Assembly: GCF_012113595.1 (NCBI RefSeq)
Contig: NZ_CP050831.1
Span: forward strand, 3,038,001 to 3,102,000
Reading direction: 5' to 3'
DNA from: Bacteroides faecium
Lineage (GTDB): Bacteria; Bacteroidota; Bacteroidia; Bacteroidales; Bacteroidaceae
Length of the DNA: 64,000 nucleotides
The position numbers and the translations under genes are program-made. Of the stretch, positions 1-6,873 are shown piece after piece (position 1 is the first letter of the stretch; the number at the start of each line of letters is the position of its first letter). Below the pieces are notes generated by a model. It did not search any database, was not told the origin of the DNA, and worked only from the letters and a program-made list of their open reading frames with translations.

Positions 1-1
1 A

Positions 2-130
2 TGGGGAGCTATTGATAGAAAAGGAACAGTTATTATTTCTCCTGTTTATGACGGTGGTTCGGAAAATTATCTTAAGAAAGATGGTAAACGGTATAGATTA
101 AATAGTGCAGGTGAATTAATTTTGAAGTAA
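2..130 (+). CDS. C-terminal fragment of a WG-repeat-like protein
   Basis: The window opens inside a gene. The second plus-strand frame is open from base 2 to a TAA at 128-130 and reads WGAIDRKGTVIISPVYDGG and onwards for 42 residues. The W-G-x-I-(D/N)-x-x-G-x-x-V-I-x-P-x-Y-D pattern is the signature of WG beta repeats (KWG motif), which occur in tandem in many Bacteroides proteins of unknown role. Only the last repeat and a short tail are present, so neither the start nor the function can be given. A good intrinsic terminator follows 18 bases after the stop codon, supporting this as a real gene end. Confidence 0.55.
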   Translation, partial: WGAIDRKGTVIISPVYDGGSENYLKKDGKRYRLNSAGELILK

Positions 131-148
131 TTATGCAATAGTGAGATA

Positions 149-184
149 CCTAGAGTGTGCTTGAATGTACACTCTAGGTTTTTT
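149..184 (+). terminator. Intrinsic terminator of the WG-repeat-like gene
   Basis: A perfect 10-bp stem, CCTAGAGTGT (149-158) with ACACTCTAGG (169-178), is extended inward by a G-U and a C-G pair and is followed directly by six T residues (179-184). Confidence 0.85.
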
Positions 185-253
185 AGTATGTTGTTAGAGA
201 CAATTTTCTATTCTTTGCGTACGATATTACAGTTCTTATGGTATAAAAAACAG

Positions 254-261
254 TAGCTTTG
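254..261 (+). promoter_or_regulatory. -7 box TAGCTTTG for the PL9 gene
   Basis: It matches the Bacteroides sigma-ABfr -7 consensus TAnnTTTG and lies 24 bases before the lyase start codon. No clear -33 TTTG at the right distance was found. Confidence 0.6.
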
Positions 262-285
262 CCGCTACACAATACTTAATATACC

Positions 286-1827
286 ATGAAACGCATCACT
301 CTTTTTCTTTTTTTCATAGGGTATCTATCTTCTCTTTCGGCTACGAACTATTTTGTAGCCACTAATGGAAGCGATTCGAACAGCGGAACGATTGACAAAC
401 CCTTTGTCACGTTGGGCAAAGCTCAATCGAAAGTTGTAGCCGGAGATACGGTTTATATCCGGCAAGGGACATACAAAGTTTCGGAAGCCGAAATAATGGA
501 ACATTATACGGCAGGCAGCACGATTTGGAGCCGGGTATTTAAGATGTCGAAGAGTGGGACAGGGGTTGATAAGCGTATCTGTTATTCCGGTTATAAGAAT
601 GAACGTCCCGTATTTGACCTTTCAGGGGTAAAACCGGAAAATGAGCGTGTCATTGTGTTTTATGTGAGTGGCTCTTATCTGCATTTCAGAAATATAGAAG
701 TCATAGGTACGCAAGTGACTATCGTAGGTCATACCCAGTCCGAATGTTTTCGTAATGAAGGCGGAAGCAATAATATTTATGAGCATTTGTCGATGCATGA
801 CGGCATGGCTATCGGTTTTTATATAGTGACAGGCAAAGATAATCTGATACTGAATTGTGATGCATATAATAATTATGACCCTATATCCGACGGCGGTAAA
901 GGTGGAAACGTCGACGGATTCGGTGGACATCTCACTTCTCCCCAATATACAGGCAATGTGTTTCGAGGATGCCGTGCTTGGTATAATAGCGATGACGGAT
1001 TTGATTTGATAAACTGTCAGGCGCCTTTTACAATCGAGAATTGCTGGTCTTTCTTGAATGGATATACGAAAGAGGGAATAAAGGCGGGCGACGGCACCGG
1101 ATTTAAGTCGGGCGGTTATGGTATGAGTGATAGTCCGAAAGCTCCGAGTGTGATTCCTATGCATGTGGTTCAGTACTGCCTGGCGTATATGAACAAGAAT
1201 AAAGGTTTTTATGCGAATCATCATTTGGGCGGAATAGCCTGGCATAATAATACAGGGTATCAGAACCCTTCTAATTTCTGTATGCTGAACAGGAAGACTG
1301 TATCGGAAGCTGTTGACGTGCCGGGATATGGACATATTATAAAGAACAACTTGTCTCATAAACCGAGGTCATCGGGGAAACATATCGTAGATGTCAATCA
1401 GGCGGAATGTGAGATTACCAATAACTCTTTTCTTCCGGTAGAAATGACTGTGACAGATGATGATTTTATCAGTTTGGACGCTGGTCAACTTACCTTTTCA
1501 CGTAAAGCAGACGGAAGTCTCCCGGAGATAGATTTTCTGCGGTTAAAGGCGAATGGTAAATTGTATAATGCCGGGCTCGGCTGTTTTGCAGGAAAAGGAA
1601 ATGAAGATACTGCTTACGACTGGCTGGAAGAAGCCGCTATCCTTGTTGAAGGAAATATAGCCAGGGTAGTAGGTATCGGAGCAGAAGCATTCACCCGGTT
1701 TTATGTCAATGGAAAAGAGTGCTCATTATCCGAAGGGCAGATAGACTTGTCCTCATATAGCGGGGAGATAGACTTAAAAGCGACATCAGATAATGGTGGA
1801 ATTGCTAAACTGAAAATAGTCAGATAA
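286..1827 (+). CDS. Polysaccharide lyase family 9 (pectate or rhamnogalacturonan lyase)
   Basis: This is a secreted right-handed parallel beta-helix protein of 513 residues. Residues 1-19 form a signal peptide. The next part (ATNGSDSNSGT, then DKPF) is the usual entry to the helix in PL9 and related lyases. In Erwinia Pel9A four aspartates hold the catalytic calcium and a lysine is the Bronsted base; here D210 (in GGNVDGFGGH), the DDGFD motif at 236-240 and K274 (GFKSGG) fall at nearly the same positions, so the active site looks intact. The enzyme should cleave polygalacturonate or the rhamnogalacturonan-I backbone by beta-elimination; the sequence alone does not settle which. A lipoprotein gene follows after 33 bases. 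No SusC/SusD pair is next to it in this window. Confidence 0.85.
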   Translation: MKRITLFLFFIGYLSSLSATNYFVATNGSDSNSGTIDKPFVTLGKAQSKVVAGDTVYIRQGTYKVSEAEIMEHYTAGSTIWSRVFKMSKSGTGVDKRICYSGYKNERPVFDLSGVKPENERVIVFYVSGSYLHFRNIEVIGTQVTIVGHTQSECFRNEGGSNNIYEHLSMHDGMAIGFYIVTGKDNLILNCDAYNNYDPISDGGKGGNVDGFGGHLTSPQYTGNVFRGCRAWYNSDDGFDLINCQAPFTIENCWSFLNGYTKEGIKAGDGTGFKSGGYGMSDSPKAPSVIPMHVVQYCLAYMNKNKGFYANHHLGGIAWHNNTGYQNPSNFCMLNRKTVSEAVDVPGYGHIIKNNLSHKPRSSGKHIVDVNQAECEITNNSFLPVEMTVTDDDFISLDAGQLTFSRKADGSLPEIDFLRLKANGKLYNAGLGCFAGKGNEDTAYDWLEEAAILVEGNIARVVGIGAEAFTRFYVNGKECSLSEGQIDLSSYSGEIDLKATSDNGGIAKLKIVR

Positions 1828-1860
1828 TGGAATATACAGACTTATAAAAATAGTAAAACG

Positions 1861-2283
1861 ATGATGACCGTACAATTGAATATGCTTTGGAGAACAATAA
1901 CCGCCATACTGTTGCTATGTGTTTTTATCACATCATGCAGTAAAGAGGAACTTCTAACGGAAGGAACAGACACAGATGCAAATCCCCATTTCACCTGGGA
2001 CATTACGGTGGAACTGGAACAGCCGAATAACTGGTCTGTAACTGCATTTTCTGAGAAAGTTGCCATAACCAATATTGCCGAAGGCAAACAATATCTGTTG
2101 ACATGGAAAGGCGGACTTTCGACCGGAAAGAAGTCGGAAGCTATCCTTAAGACGATTGTCCGTGGTGAACAAACTAAAACAACAGAACTGGATATTCTTG
2201 AAGTAAAAGATTCAGGTAATAATATTTATGAACTGTTTCTTCGTGGTGGGGGACGTAAAGGGGAGATTGTGTTTACGAAATAA
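1861..2283 (+). CDS. Small lipoprotein of unknown function
   Basis: The 140-residue product starts with a hydrophobic stretch ending in FITSC followed by SKEE, a signal peptidase II lipobox, with the lipidated cysteine at about residue 26. The acidic residues near the cysteine resemble the export signal that sends Bacteroides lipoproteins to the cell surface. The mature part is beta-rich, with no recognised domain. It follows the PL9 gene closely with no visible promoter or terminator between them, so the two are probably co-transcribed; a link to pectin handling is inferred from that alone. ATG codons at 1864 and 1882 are alternative starts. Confidence 0.6.
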   Translation: MMTVQLNMLWRTITAILLLCVFITSCSKEELLTEGTDTDANPHFTWDITVELEQPNNWSVTAFSEKVAITNIAEGKQYLLTWKGGLSTGKKSEAILKTIVRGEQTKTTELDILEVKDSGNNIYELFLRGGGRKGEIVFTK

Positions 2284-2349
2284 AAACAAATCATGTGAGG
2301 GATAATCCTTCCCTTTGTGAAAGAGTATCCCAAAAAGGAAGTGCTTTTG

Positions 2350-2381
2350 TTTGTGAGAATGGCAGAAAGAGATTATCTTTG
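2350..2381 (+). promoter_or_regulatory. Complete promoter in front of a pseudogene
   Basis: TTTG at 2350-2353 and TATCTTTG at 2374-2381 are 20 bp apart, which is the full Bacteroides -33/-7 consensus. The decayed ATPase gene begins 44 bases downstream. Confidence 0.75.
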
Positions 2382-2425
2382 TTTCTGTCATTTACAGAGT
2401 ACTCATTTCTTTAAAGTATAAAGTA

Positions 2426-2879
2426 ATGGAAAAATATTTATTTCCGGACAGAAAGTGCATTCCCTACGGTATGATGAACTTCGCATTAATTCGCCGTGAA
2501 GACTATTATTATGTTGACAAAACCCATTTCATACCTCTGATAGAACAGGCAGACCGTTTCTTTTTCTTTATGCGCCCCCCGACGTTTCGAAAAAAGCCTG
2601 ACGCTGAATCTGTTATAACATTATTACGATGTACGTACTAAAGACAAATTTGATGAACTCTTCGGAGACTTATATATGATAGGAATAATGAAGCCGTGGT
2701 ATGACAACTATTGTTTTGCTCAAGAATGTTACGGTGATACCACGATGTATAACTCTAATATGGTGCTCTATTTTGTGAAAAACTATATTAAGAGTGGTAG
2801 GGCGCCACGGGATATGGTAGAAGATAATATCCTGTCGATTATAGGTTATCATTCTTTTTGCATCATTCTTTTTGCATGA
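2426..2879 (+). pseudogene. Remnant of an AAA-ATPase-like / PD-(D/E)XK nuclease family gene
   Basis: Bacteroides genomes carry many copies of a roughly 500-residue family (AAA-ATPase-like N-terminus, PD-(D/E)XK nuclease C-terminus). The first 50 codons match it (IPYGMMNF, then YYYVDKTHFIPLIE and RFFFFMRP). Within the Walker A coding region an A-run carries an extra base: frame 1 gives TFRKKPDAE, while the shifted frame restores KSLTLNLL, a stop where Q is expected, then HYYDVRTKDKFDELFGDLY. The text then jumps directly to MKPWYDNYCF and NSNMVLYFV, which belong much further along the family, so about 200 codons are missing. The 3' end is also lost. This is one decayed gene, not two small ones. 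Confidence 0.8.
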
Positions 2880-2902
2880 TAATGAAGAAATAGCTATCTT
2901 TG
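2871..2902 (+). promoter_or_regulatory. Promoter of the solitary AAA ATPase
   Basis: TTTG at 2871-2874, a 20-bp spacer and TATCTTTG at 2895-2902 form a full Bacteroides promoter. It places transcription start near 2909, which rules out the upstream TTG at 2900 as a start codon and supports the ATG at 2927. Confidence 0.8.
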
Positions 2903-2926
2903 AGGCAAAGAATAAACATTATCTTT

Positions 2927-4057
2927 ATGAATCAGAATCCTTTTGTCACTTCGGGCTATGTGTCTTCGGAGTATTTTTGTGATAGAGAGCAAGAAAGTGC
3001 AGAAGTTATAATGGATGTGGAGGGTAGGAATAATAAGGTTTTGATTTCTCCCCGCCGTATGGGAAAAACAGGATTGATACTTCACTGTTTTAACCAGCCG
3101 GAACTTCGTGACAACTATTATTGCTTTTTTATTGATATCTATCCCACATTGAATTTATCGGATTTTGTTGTACTTTTAGGCAATAAAATCTGCGAGGTGT
3201 TGAAGCCAAAAGGAAAGAATGCTATAGAAGCGTTTTGTCGGATAGTTCGTTCTTTGGAATTTCGTATTAGTTTTGATTCATTAGGACAGTTGGAAGCCTC
3301 TTTTGGTCTTGGGGATATCAAAGATCCCCAGCGGACATTGGACGAAATATTCTCTTATATCAATAGTTCGGAGAAAAGATGTGTCGTTGCGATAGATGAG
3401 TTTCAACAAATAAGCAAGTATCCTGAAACTCATACTGAGGCTTTGTTACGTACACATGTGCAGCATTGTACCAATGCTTCATTTATTTTTGCAGGCAGTC
3501 AGAGGCATATGTTGCAAAATATGTTTTTCAGTGCTTCGAAGCCATTCTATCATAGTGCTTCCGTAATGAGCCTGAAACCTATTCCTTTGGAAAAGTATAG
3601 TGAATTTGTTATTCGGCATTTTAATGAAGCCGGTAAGCAGATTGCAGCGAAAGACATTGAGTATGTTTATGAGTTGTTTGAGGGGCATACTTGGTATATG
3701 CAAAGTGTATTCTATTTGGCATATTATATGACGATAGATGTTTGTACCTGTGAGATTATTCAGAAAGCTATCCAAAAGAAGTTGGATGACAATGGAGAAA
3801 TCTACGAAGCCATTTATTATGGTATACCTGAAAAGCAACGTGAATTACTAAAGGCTTTGGCTTGTGAAGGGAAATTCGATAAAATACAGTCTGGAGTATT
3901 TATTAAGAAATATAATTTGCCTTCAGCCAGTTCTGTACAATCAGCGGCTAAGAGATTGTTGGATAATGATTTGATTACTATAGAGAATAATGGACTTTAT
4001 TCTATTAGTGACCGTTTTTTAAGTATGTGGCTTCGACAGCGATTGGGAAGAGGATAA
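2927..4057 (+). CDS. AAA+ ATPase of the ATPase_2 (archaeal-type) family
   Basis: The 376-residue protein has a clear P-loop (SPRRMGKT, about 41-48) and Walker B (CVVAIDEFQ, about 154-162), followed by an ATPase domain with a sensor-like FIFAGSQRHM. The C-terminal 110 residues look like a winged helix (GVFIKKYNLPSASSVQSAAKRLLDNDLI, in part). This arrangement is typical of the STAND-like ATPase_2/MSP family found in archaea and Bacteroides; its members have no agreed function, though some sit in defence or mobile regions. The gene has its own promoter, a decayed ATPase gene upstream and a large palindromic non-coding region downstream. Unlike many relatives it has no C-terminal nuclease domain (DUF234 type). 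Confidence 0.75.
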   Translation: MNQNPFVTSGYVSSEYFCDREQESAEVIMDVEGRNNKVLISPRRMGKTGLILHCFNQPELRDNYYCFFIDIYPTLNLSDFVVLLGNKICEVLKPKGKNAIEAFCRIVRSLEFRISFDSLGQLEASFGLGDIKDPQRTLDEIFSYINSSEKRCVVAIDEFQQISKYPETHTEALLRTHVQHCTNASFIFAGSQRHMLQNMFFSASKPFYHSASVMSLKPIPLEKYSEFVIRHFNEAGKQIAAKDIEYVYELFEGHTWYMQSVFYLAYYMTIDVCTCEIIQKAIQKKLDDNGEIYEAIYYGIPEKQRELLKALACEGKFDKIQSGVFIKKYNLPSASSVQSAAKRLLDNDLITIENNGLYSISDRFLSMWLRQRLGRG

Positions 4058-4103
4058 ATTGGGGTTTTATTCAGCGGCTTAGGATATACTAGAAACGATT
4101 TCG

Positions 4104-4781
4104 CAAAATCATTTCTCATATTCTCATAAATAATTGCATTTTGTTGATAATTAGATATATAGACTATGAGAATTAAAATGTTTACATGCATTTCTCATAG
4201 CTTATAGCTATAAAATGCCTTTAAAGAAGGTATTTCTCATACTTTATTTTGTATTTCTCATGCTGCATATTATGCTTGTTTTTGTTTCAAGAAACTAATA
4301 TGTATAGGTTAATATAAGCGTAGTTTGTATGTTAAGTCGCTAGATAACATATCTTTCATAACTGACATTATTGTGTTTTTTTGCTTTCATCCGTATTATT
4401 CCACTCTAGTGAACAGACCGTTGCACTCGAGTGGATAGACTTGTGCACTAGAGTGCATAAGCCTGTTCACTAGAGTGCAACGATGGGGATGTCTTATTGA
4501 AAATCTATTGATTATAGTAGTATAATCTTTGATTGTCAGCTAGTTATAACGAAAATGAGCGGTGGCTTTATTACAGTTCATTAAGCGTTAATGATTAGAC
4601 TATGAGAATAATGTTTTTGATGTATGAGAAATGCCAATAATAGTATGAGAAATGCATTGTTTTAAGTGCGTTTTCTTTATATATGTATGAGAAATGCATG
4701 TAAATATTTTTATTCTCATGCTTTATGTCGTTAGTAATCAAATGGATATGCTTTTCTATGAGAATATGAGAAATGATTTTG
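4104..4781. repeat. Mirror-symmetric 678-bp imperfect palindrome, gene-free
   Basis: Four pairs of segments are inverted copies placed so that every pair is centred on the same point (4442.5): 4104-4128 with 4757-4781 (25 of 25 bases), 4181-4199 with 4686-4704 (19 of 19), 4232-4241 with 4644-4653 (10 of 10) and 4253-4261 with 4624-4632 (9 of 9). The pairs contain the word TATGAGAAAT, pointing outward to inward as ATTTCTCATA on the left and TATGAGAAAT on the right. Neighbouring copies lie 21, 42 and 79 bp apart in both arms. No coding frame of note exists here. The left arm begins 46 bases after the ATPase stop. The region could be a miniature inverted-repeat element, a structured RNA or a multi-site binding region. 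Confidence 0.85.
4402..4477. repeat. Four CACTnnAGTG palindromes with a 22-bp period
   Basis: CACTCTAGTG (4402), CACTCGAGTG (4424), CACTAGAGTG (4446) and CACTAGAGTG (4468) start exactly 22 bp apart, with unrelated 12-bp spacers. The outer units also pair as an extended 15-bp inverted repeat (4402-4416 with 4463-4477). The array sits at the centre of the larger palindrome. Confidence 0.85.
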
Positions 4782-4924
4782 TTTTTTTTATTCTAGAACC
4801 GAATGAAATAATCTGCATTAAATAATAGTAGAAAGTAATATCTATAATGAAAAAATATACTTATATTTGTGGTGTGTCTTCGAAGGAAGATGCTTTTATT
4901 TTTTAAATATTGAAGACGGTGTTT

Positions 4925-5087
4925 TATTATCTGCTCTCATAAATCTGGTAAATTTTTGCACTTGCGGATAATAAGTAACTTGTCTTCGCGTCCATGTTAT
5001 ATATAATTTTGTTATATATCTCAATGGGCGCGGAGCTATTGCTTATTATTCAAGTGCGGGCTTACCAGAGCCTTTGAGAGGATAATA
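4925..5087. repeat. 163-nt imperfect long hairpin
   Basis: The arms fold back around a TTTTG loop at 5007-5011 (ATATATAA at 4999-5006 with TTATATAT at 5012-5019). Paired blocks going outward include CGCG, ATAATAAG, GCACTTG, TCTGGTA, CTCTCA and TATTATC (4925-4931 with 5081-5087), interrupted by small bulges. No ORF is present. A T-run (5106-5111) lies about 18 bases beyond the right arm. It could be a transcribed structured RNA or a small non-autonomous element. Confidence 0.7.
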
Positions 5088-5155
5088 TCGTAATAGTTTC
5101 CGCGCCTTTTTTATTGGTGCTGCGGGAAACCAATAAATTATCTAAAATTGAGAAT

Positions 5156-5404
5156 ATGGGCATAATTGATGATTTTAAAATGTTTCTCTATTGGCACAAA
5201 ATGCTTGCTTATTTAATAGCATTGGGCTACATAATATTAATTTTCGTAATATTCGTACTGTCATTGATTATTGCACAGCAGAATGAAGATATTGATACAT
5301 TAAAGTATATTGATGATAACCAATACAATACTAAAATAGATGAATACCCTAATAAGCGAAAATCCGAAAAGAAATATCATTTTATTCAGATTCATCATAG
5401 ATAA
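5156..5404 (+). CDS. Small single-span membrane protein, unknown function
   Basis: An 82-residue product: a short amphipathic start (MGIIDDFKMFLYWHK), one strongly hydrophobic helix at about 17-39, an acidic patch and a basic, lysine- and histidine-rich tail. The frame is open further upstream (to 5114), but the ATG at 5156 gives a sensible membrane-protein start. I recognise no family. It lies between the long hairpin and the nucleotidyltransferase gene, in AT-rich DNA. Coding status rests only on length and on the regular membrane-protein pattern, so it may not be real. Confidence 0.4.
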   Translation: MGIIDDFKMFLYWHKMLAYLIALGYIILIFVIFVLSLIIAQQNEDIDTLKYIDDNQYNTKIDEYPNKRKSEKKYHFIQIHHR

Positions 5405-5473
5405 TAACCAAGTATGAGTTATTTGCAAGAGCGATTTCTTCGTAGCTCATATTCGTTGAATTGATATTTATCG

Positions 5474-5481
5474 TATATTTG
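5474..5481 (+). promoter_or_regulatory. -7 box TATATTTG for the MNT gene
   Basis: It matches TAnnTTTG and lies 24 bases before the nucleotidyltransferase start codon; no good -33 element was seen. Confidence 0.55.
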
Positions 5482-5505
5482 TAGAAAAGTAAAGGAGAAA
5501 CGAAT

Positions 5506-5829
5506 ATGAAAAGTCATGCAAATAAAGTATTAGAATCTATTAAGCAGGCATTAACGGAGCATTTGCCAAAAGGAGGAAAGGCTTTGTTGTTTGGCTCTCA
5601 AGCTCGTGGGGATGCACGGGTTGATTCTGATTGGGATATTTTGATTATTCTCGATAAAGAAAAACTGGAGCCTGAAGATTATGATAAGGTAAGTTTCCCT
5701 TTAACTATGTTGGGATGGGACTTGGGAGCGCGGATTAATCCGATTATGTATACCATGAAAGAATGGGCTGCAAGTTGTATTACACCATTTTATAAAAATG
5801 TCGAACAGGAGGGAATTAAATTAGTATGA
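5506..5829 (+). CDS. MNT-type nucleotidyltransferase (antitoxin-like)
   Basis: A 107-residue minimal nucleotidyltransferase with the family signature GSQARG (30-35) and the metal-binding SDWD (41-44, giving D42 and D44). Such MNT proteins are usually encoded next to a HEPN protein. In characterised HEPN/MNT pairs the MNT protein neutralises the HEPN RNase, in some cases by adding AMP to a tyrosine of the toxin. Here the next frame overlaps by four bases (ATGA) and begins like a HEPN gene but is broken, leaving the MNT gene intact as an orphan. It has its own -7 box. Confidence 0.85.
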   Translation: MKSHANKVLESIKQALTEHLPKGGKALLFGSQARGDARVDSDWDILIILDKEKLEPEDYDKVSFPLTMLGWDLGARINPIMYTMKEWAASCITPFYKNVEQEGIKLV

Positions 5830-6067
5830 AATTGACAGAGGAAGAACGTAATTCTTTAGTGGTATTACAATTGGAGAAAGCTAAAGTATTTCTAAAACAG
5901 GTAAAATAAGTGCACATTTAGGAAGCTTTTTGGCGCGTATGGAACAATTGCGGCAGAAAGGGGATTATAATTGTATTTATTCAATATCAGAGGATGAAAT
6001 TAGTACAATAAAAAAACCGGCAAGAGAACTTATTGAGACTATTGAAGTTCTGCTTGCCGAATCATAA
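5826..6067 (+). pseudogene. Degraded HEPN-domain gene, partner of the MNT gene
   Basis: The first 27 codons (MKLTEEERNSLVVLQLEKAK and on) read like the start of a HEPN protein and end at a TAA (5907-5909). A different frame then continues with SAHLGSFLARMEQLRQKGDYN and ends ELIETIEVLLAES before the TAA at 6065-6067, which resembles the usual C-terminal helix of the family (LRQxGDY, then a helix ending the protein). The central part that would hold the Rx4-6H active site is missing, about 60-70 residues by comparison with the usual length. The gene is therefore an internal-deletion remnant and the RNase activity is lost. Confidence 0.7.
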
Positions 6068-6091
6068 TTGTTTTTGTTAAACTATTTGGTA

Positions 6092-6742
6092 TTAAAGAAT
6101 TAATTTTTTAATCTCTTCGGCTGTATCCACTATATATGCCGGACTAAACTCTTCCAATTCTGTCCGTGGGCGGAAGCCCCATGTTACGCCACAAGCTGTC
6201 ACACCTGAATTAGCTGCTGTTTGCATATCGACTCCCGAATCACCGACATAGAGGATATCTTCTTTTTCTACATTCGCTAATTTCAAAATATCAAAGACGA
6301 TTGTTGGGTCAGGCTTGACATTTACCCCTTCCCGTTGGCCGAAAACGGCAGTGAAGCGGATTTCGGGGAAATAATGGGCAACCAGTTTCTCGGTAGCTGC
6401 TTGATACTTGTTGGAAGCTACGGCAAGTTGGATACCTGCGGATTGTAAATAGGATAAAAGTTCTGAGATACCCGGATAAGGATGGCTGTCATCTGCATTG
6501 TGGACATCATAGTAAGGAACGAACTCTTTTCTAACCCGGAGTACATTCTCTTCTGTCTTTTCTCCTTCGGGCAATGCACGTTCAAAGAGTTTGTTGATAC
6601 CATTTCCTACCATGAAATTATACTTTTCCACATCGTGTGTGGGGTATCCTAATTTATTTAAAGCATAGTTGGTACTGTGTGCCAAGTCGGCGATAGTATT
6701 TAATAATGTACCATCCAAATCGAATATTGCTAGTTTCTTCAT
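6092..6742 (-). CDS. HAD-family phosphatase, phosphoglycolate phosphatase-like
   Basis: A 216-residue HAD hydrolase with all four motifs: DLDGT (8-12, nucleophile D8), a serine in VASNK, the lysine in NVKPDP and GDSGVD. The cap of about 65 residues after motif I is of the helical type seen in Gph/PGP enzymes, so a small phosphate ester such as 2-phosphoglycolate is the likely substrate, not proven. The frame is open upstream to 6913, but a -7 box at 6796-6803 and the conserved start MKKLAIFDLDGT choose the ATG at 6742. It follows the GH43 gene in the same direction, separated by a terminator. Confidence 0.85.
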   Translation of the reverse strand: MKKLAIFDLDGTLLNTIADLAHSTNYALNKLGYPTHDVEKYNFMVGNGINKLFERALPEGEKTEENVLRVRKEFVPYYDVHNADDSHPYPGISELLSYLQSAGIQLAVASNKYQAATEKLVAHYFPEIRFTAVFGQREGVNVKPDPTIVFDILKLANVEKEDILYVGDSGVDMQTAANSGVTACGVTWGFRPRTELEEFSPAYIVDTAEEIKKLIL

Positions 6743-6795
6743 TGAGCTCTTTATTATTTTATTGTTAATCCTGTAATTCAAAATCTCTTCGTTTA

Positions 6796-6803
6796 CAAAG
6801 GTA
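6796..6803 (-). promoter_or_regulatory. -7 box TACCTTTG for the HAD phosphatase gene
   Basis: Minus-strand TACCTTTG, 54 bases before the start codon and just beyond the GH43 terminator hairpin; it shows the phosphatase gene is transcribed separately. Confidence 0.6.
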
Positions 6804-6812
6804 GAAAAGAAA

Positions 6813-6850
6813 AGACGCCCCTGCAAGATTTTCATGGTGCAGGGACGTCT
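6813..6850 (-). terminator. Terminator after the GH43 gene
   Basis: Stem AGACG-CCC-TGCA (6813-6825) with TGCA-GGG-CGTCT (6838-6850, one mismatch), flanked by A-rich and T-rich runs, so it could work in either direction. It begins 24 bases after the GH43 stop codon on the minus strand. Confidence 0.75.
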
Positions 6851-6873
6851 TTTTAGTATTTGGTTACTCTTTT

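Noticed and set aside
622..1359. A 245-codon minus-strand open frame opposite the PL9 gene
   Set aside because: It is an antisense shadow of the beta-helix repeats; the PL9 protein has intact catalytic residues.
2900..4057. TTG start at 2900 for the AAA ATPase
   Set aside because: The TTG is part of the -7 promoter box (2895-2902), upstream of the predicted transcription start; ATG 2927 is used instead.
4402..4477. CRISPR-like array
   Set aside because: Repeats are 10 bp palindromes with 12-bp spacers, only four units and no cas genes nearby; far too short for CRISPR.
4058..5113. tRNA or other standard RNA gene in the long gap
   Set aside because: No cloverleaf, CCA end or conserved RNA motif; the structures present are long inverted repeats.
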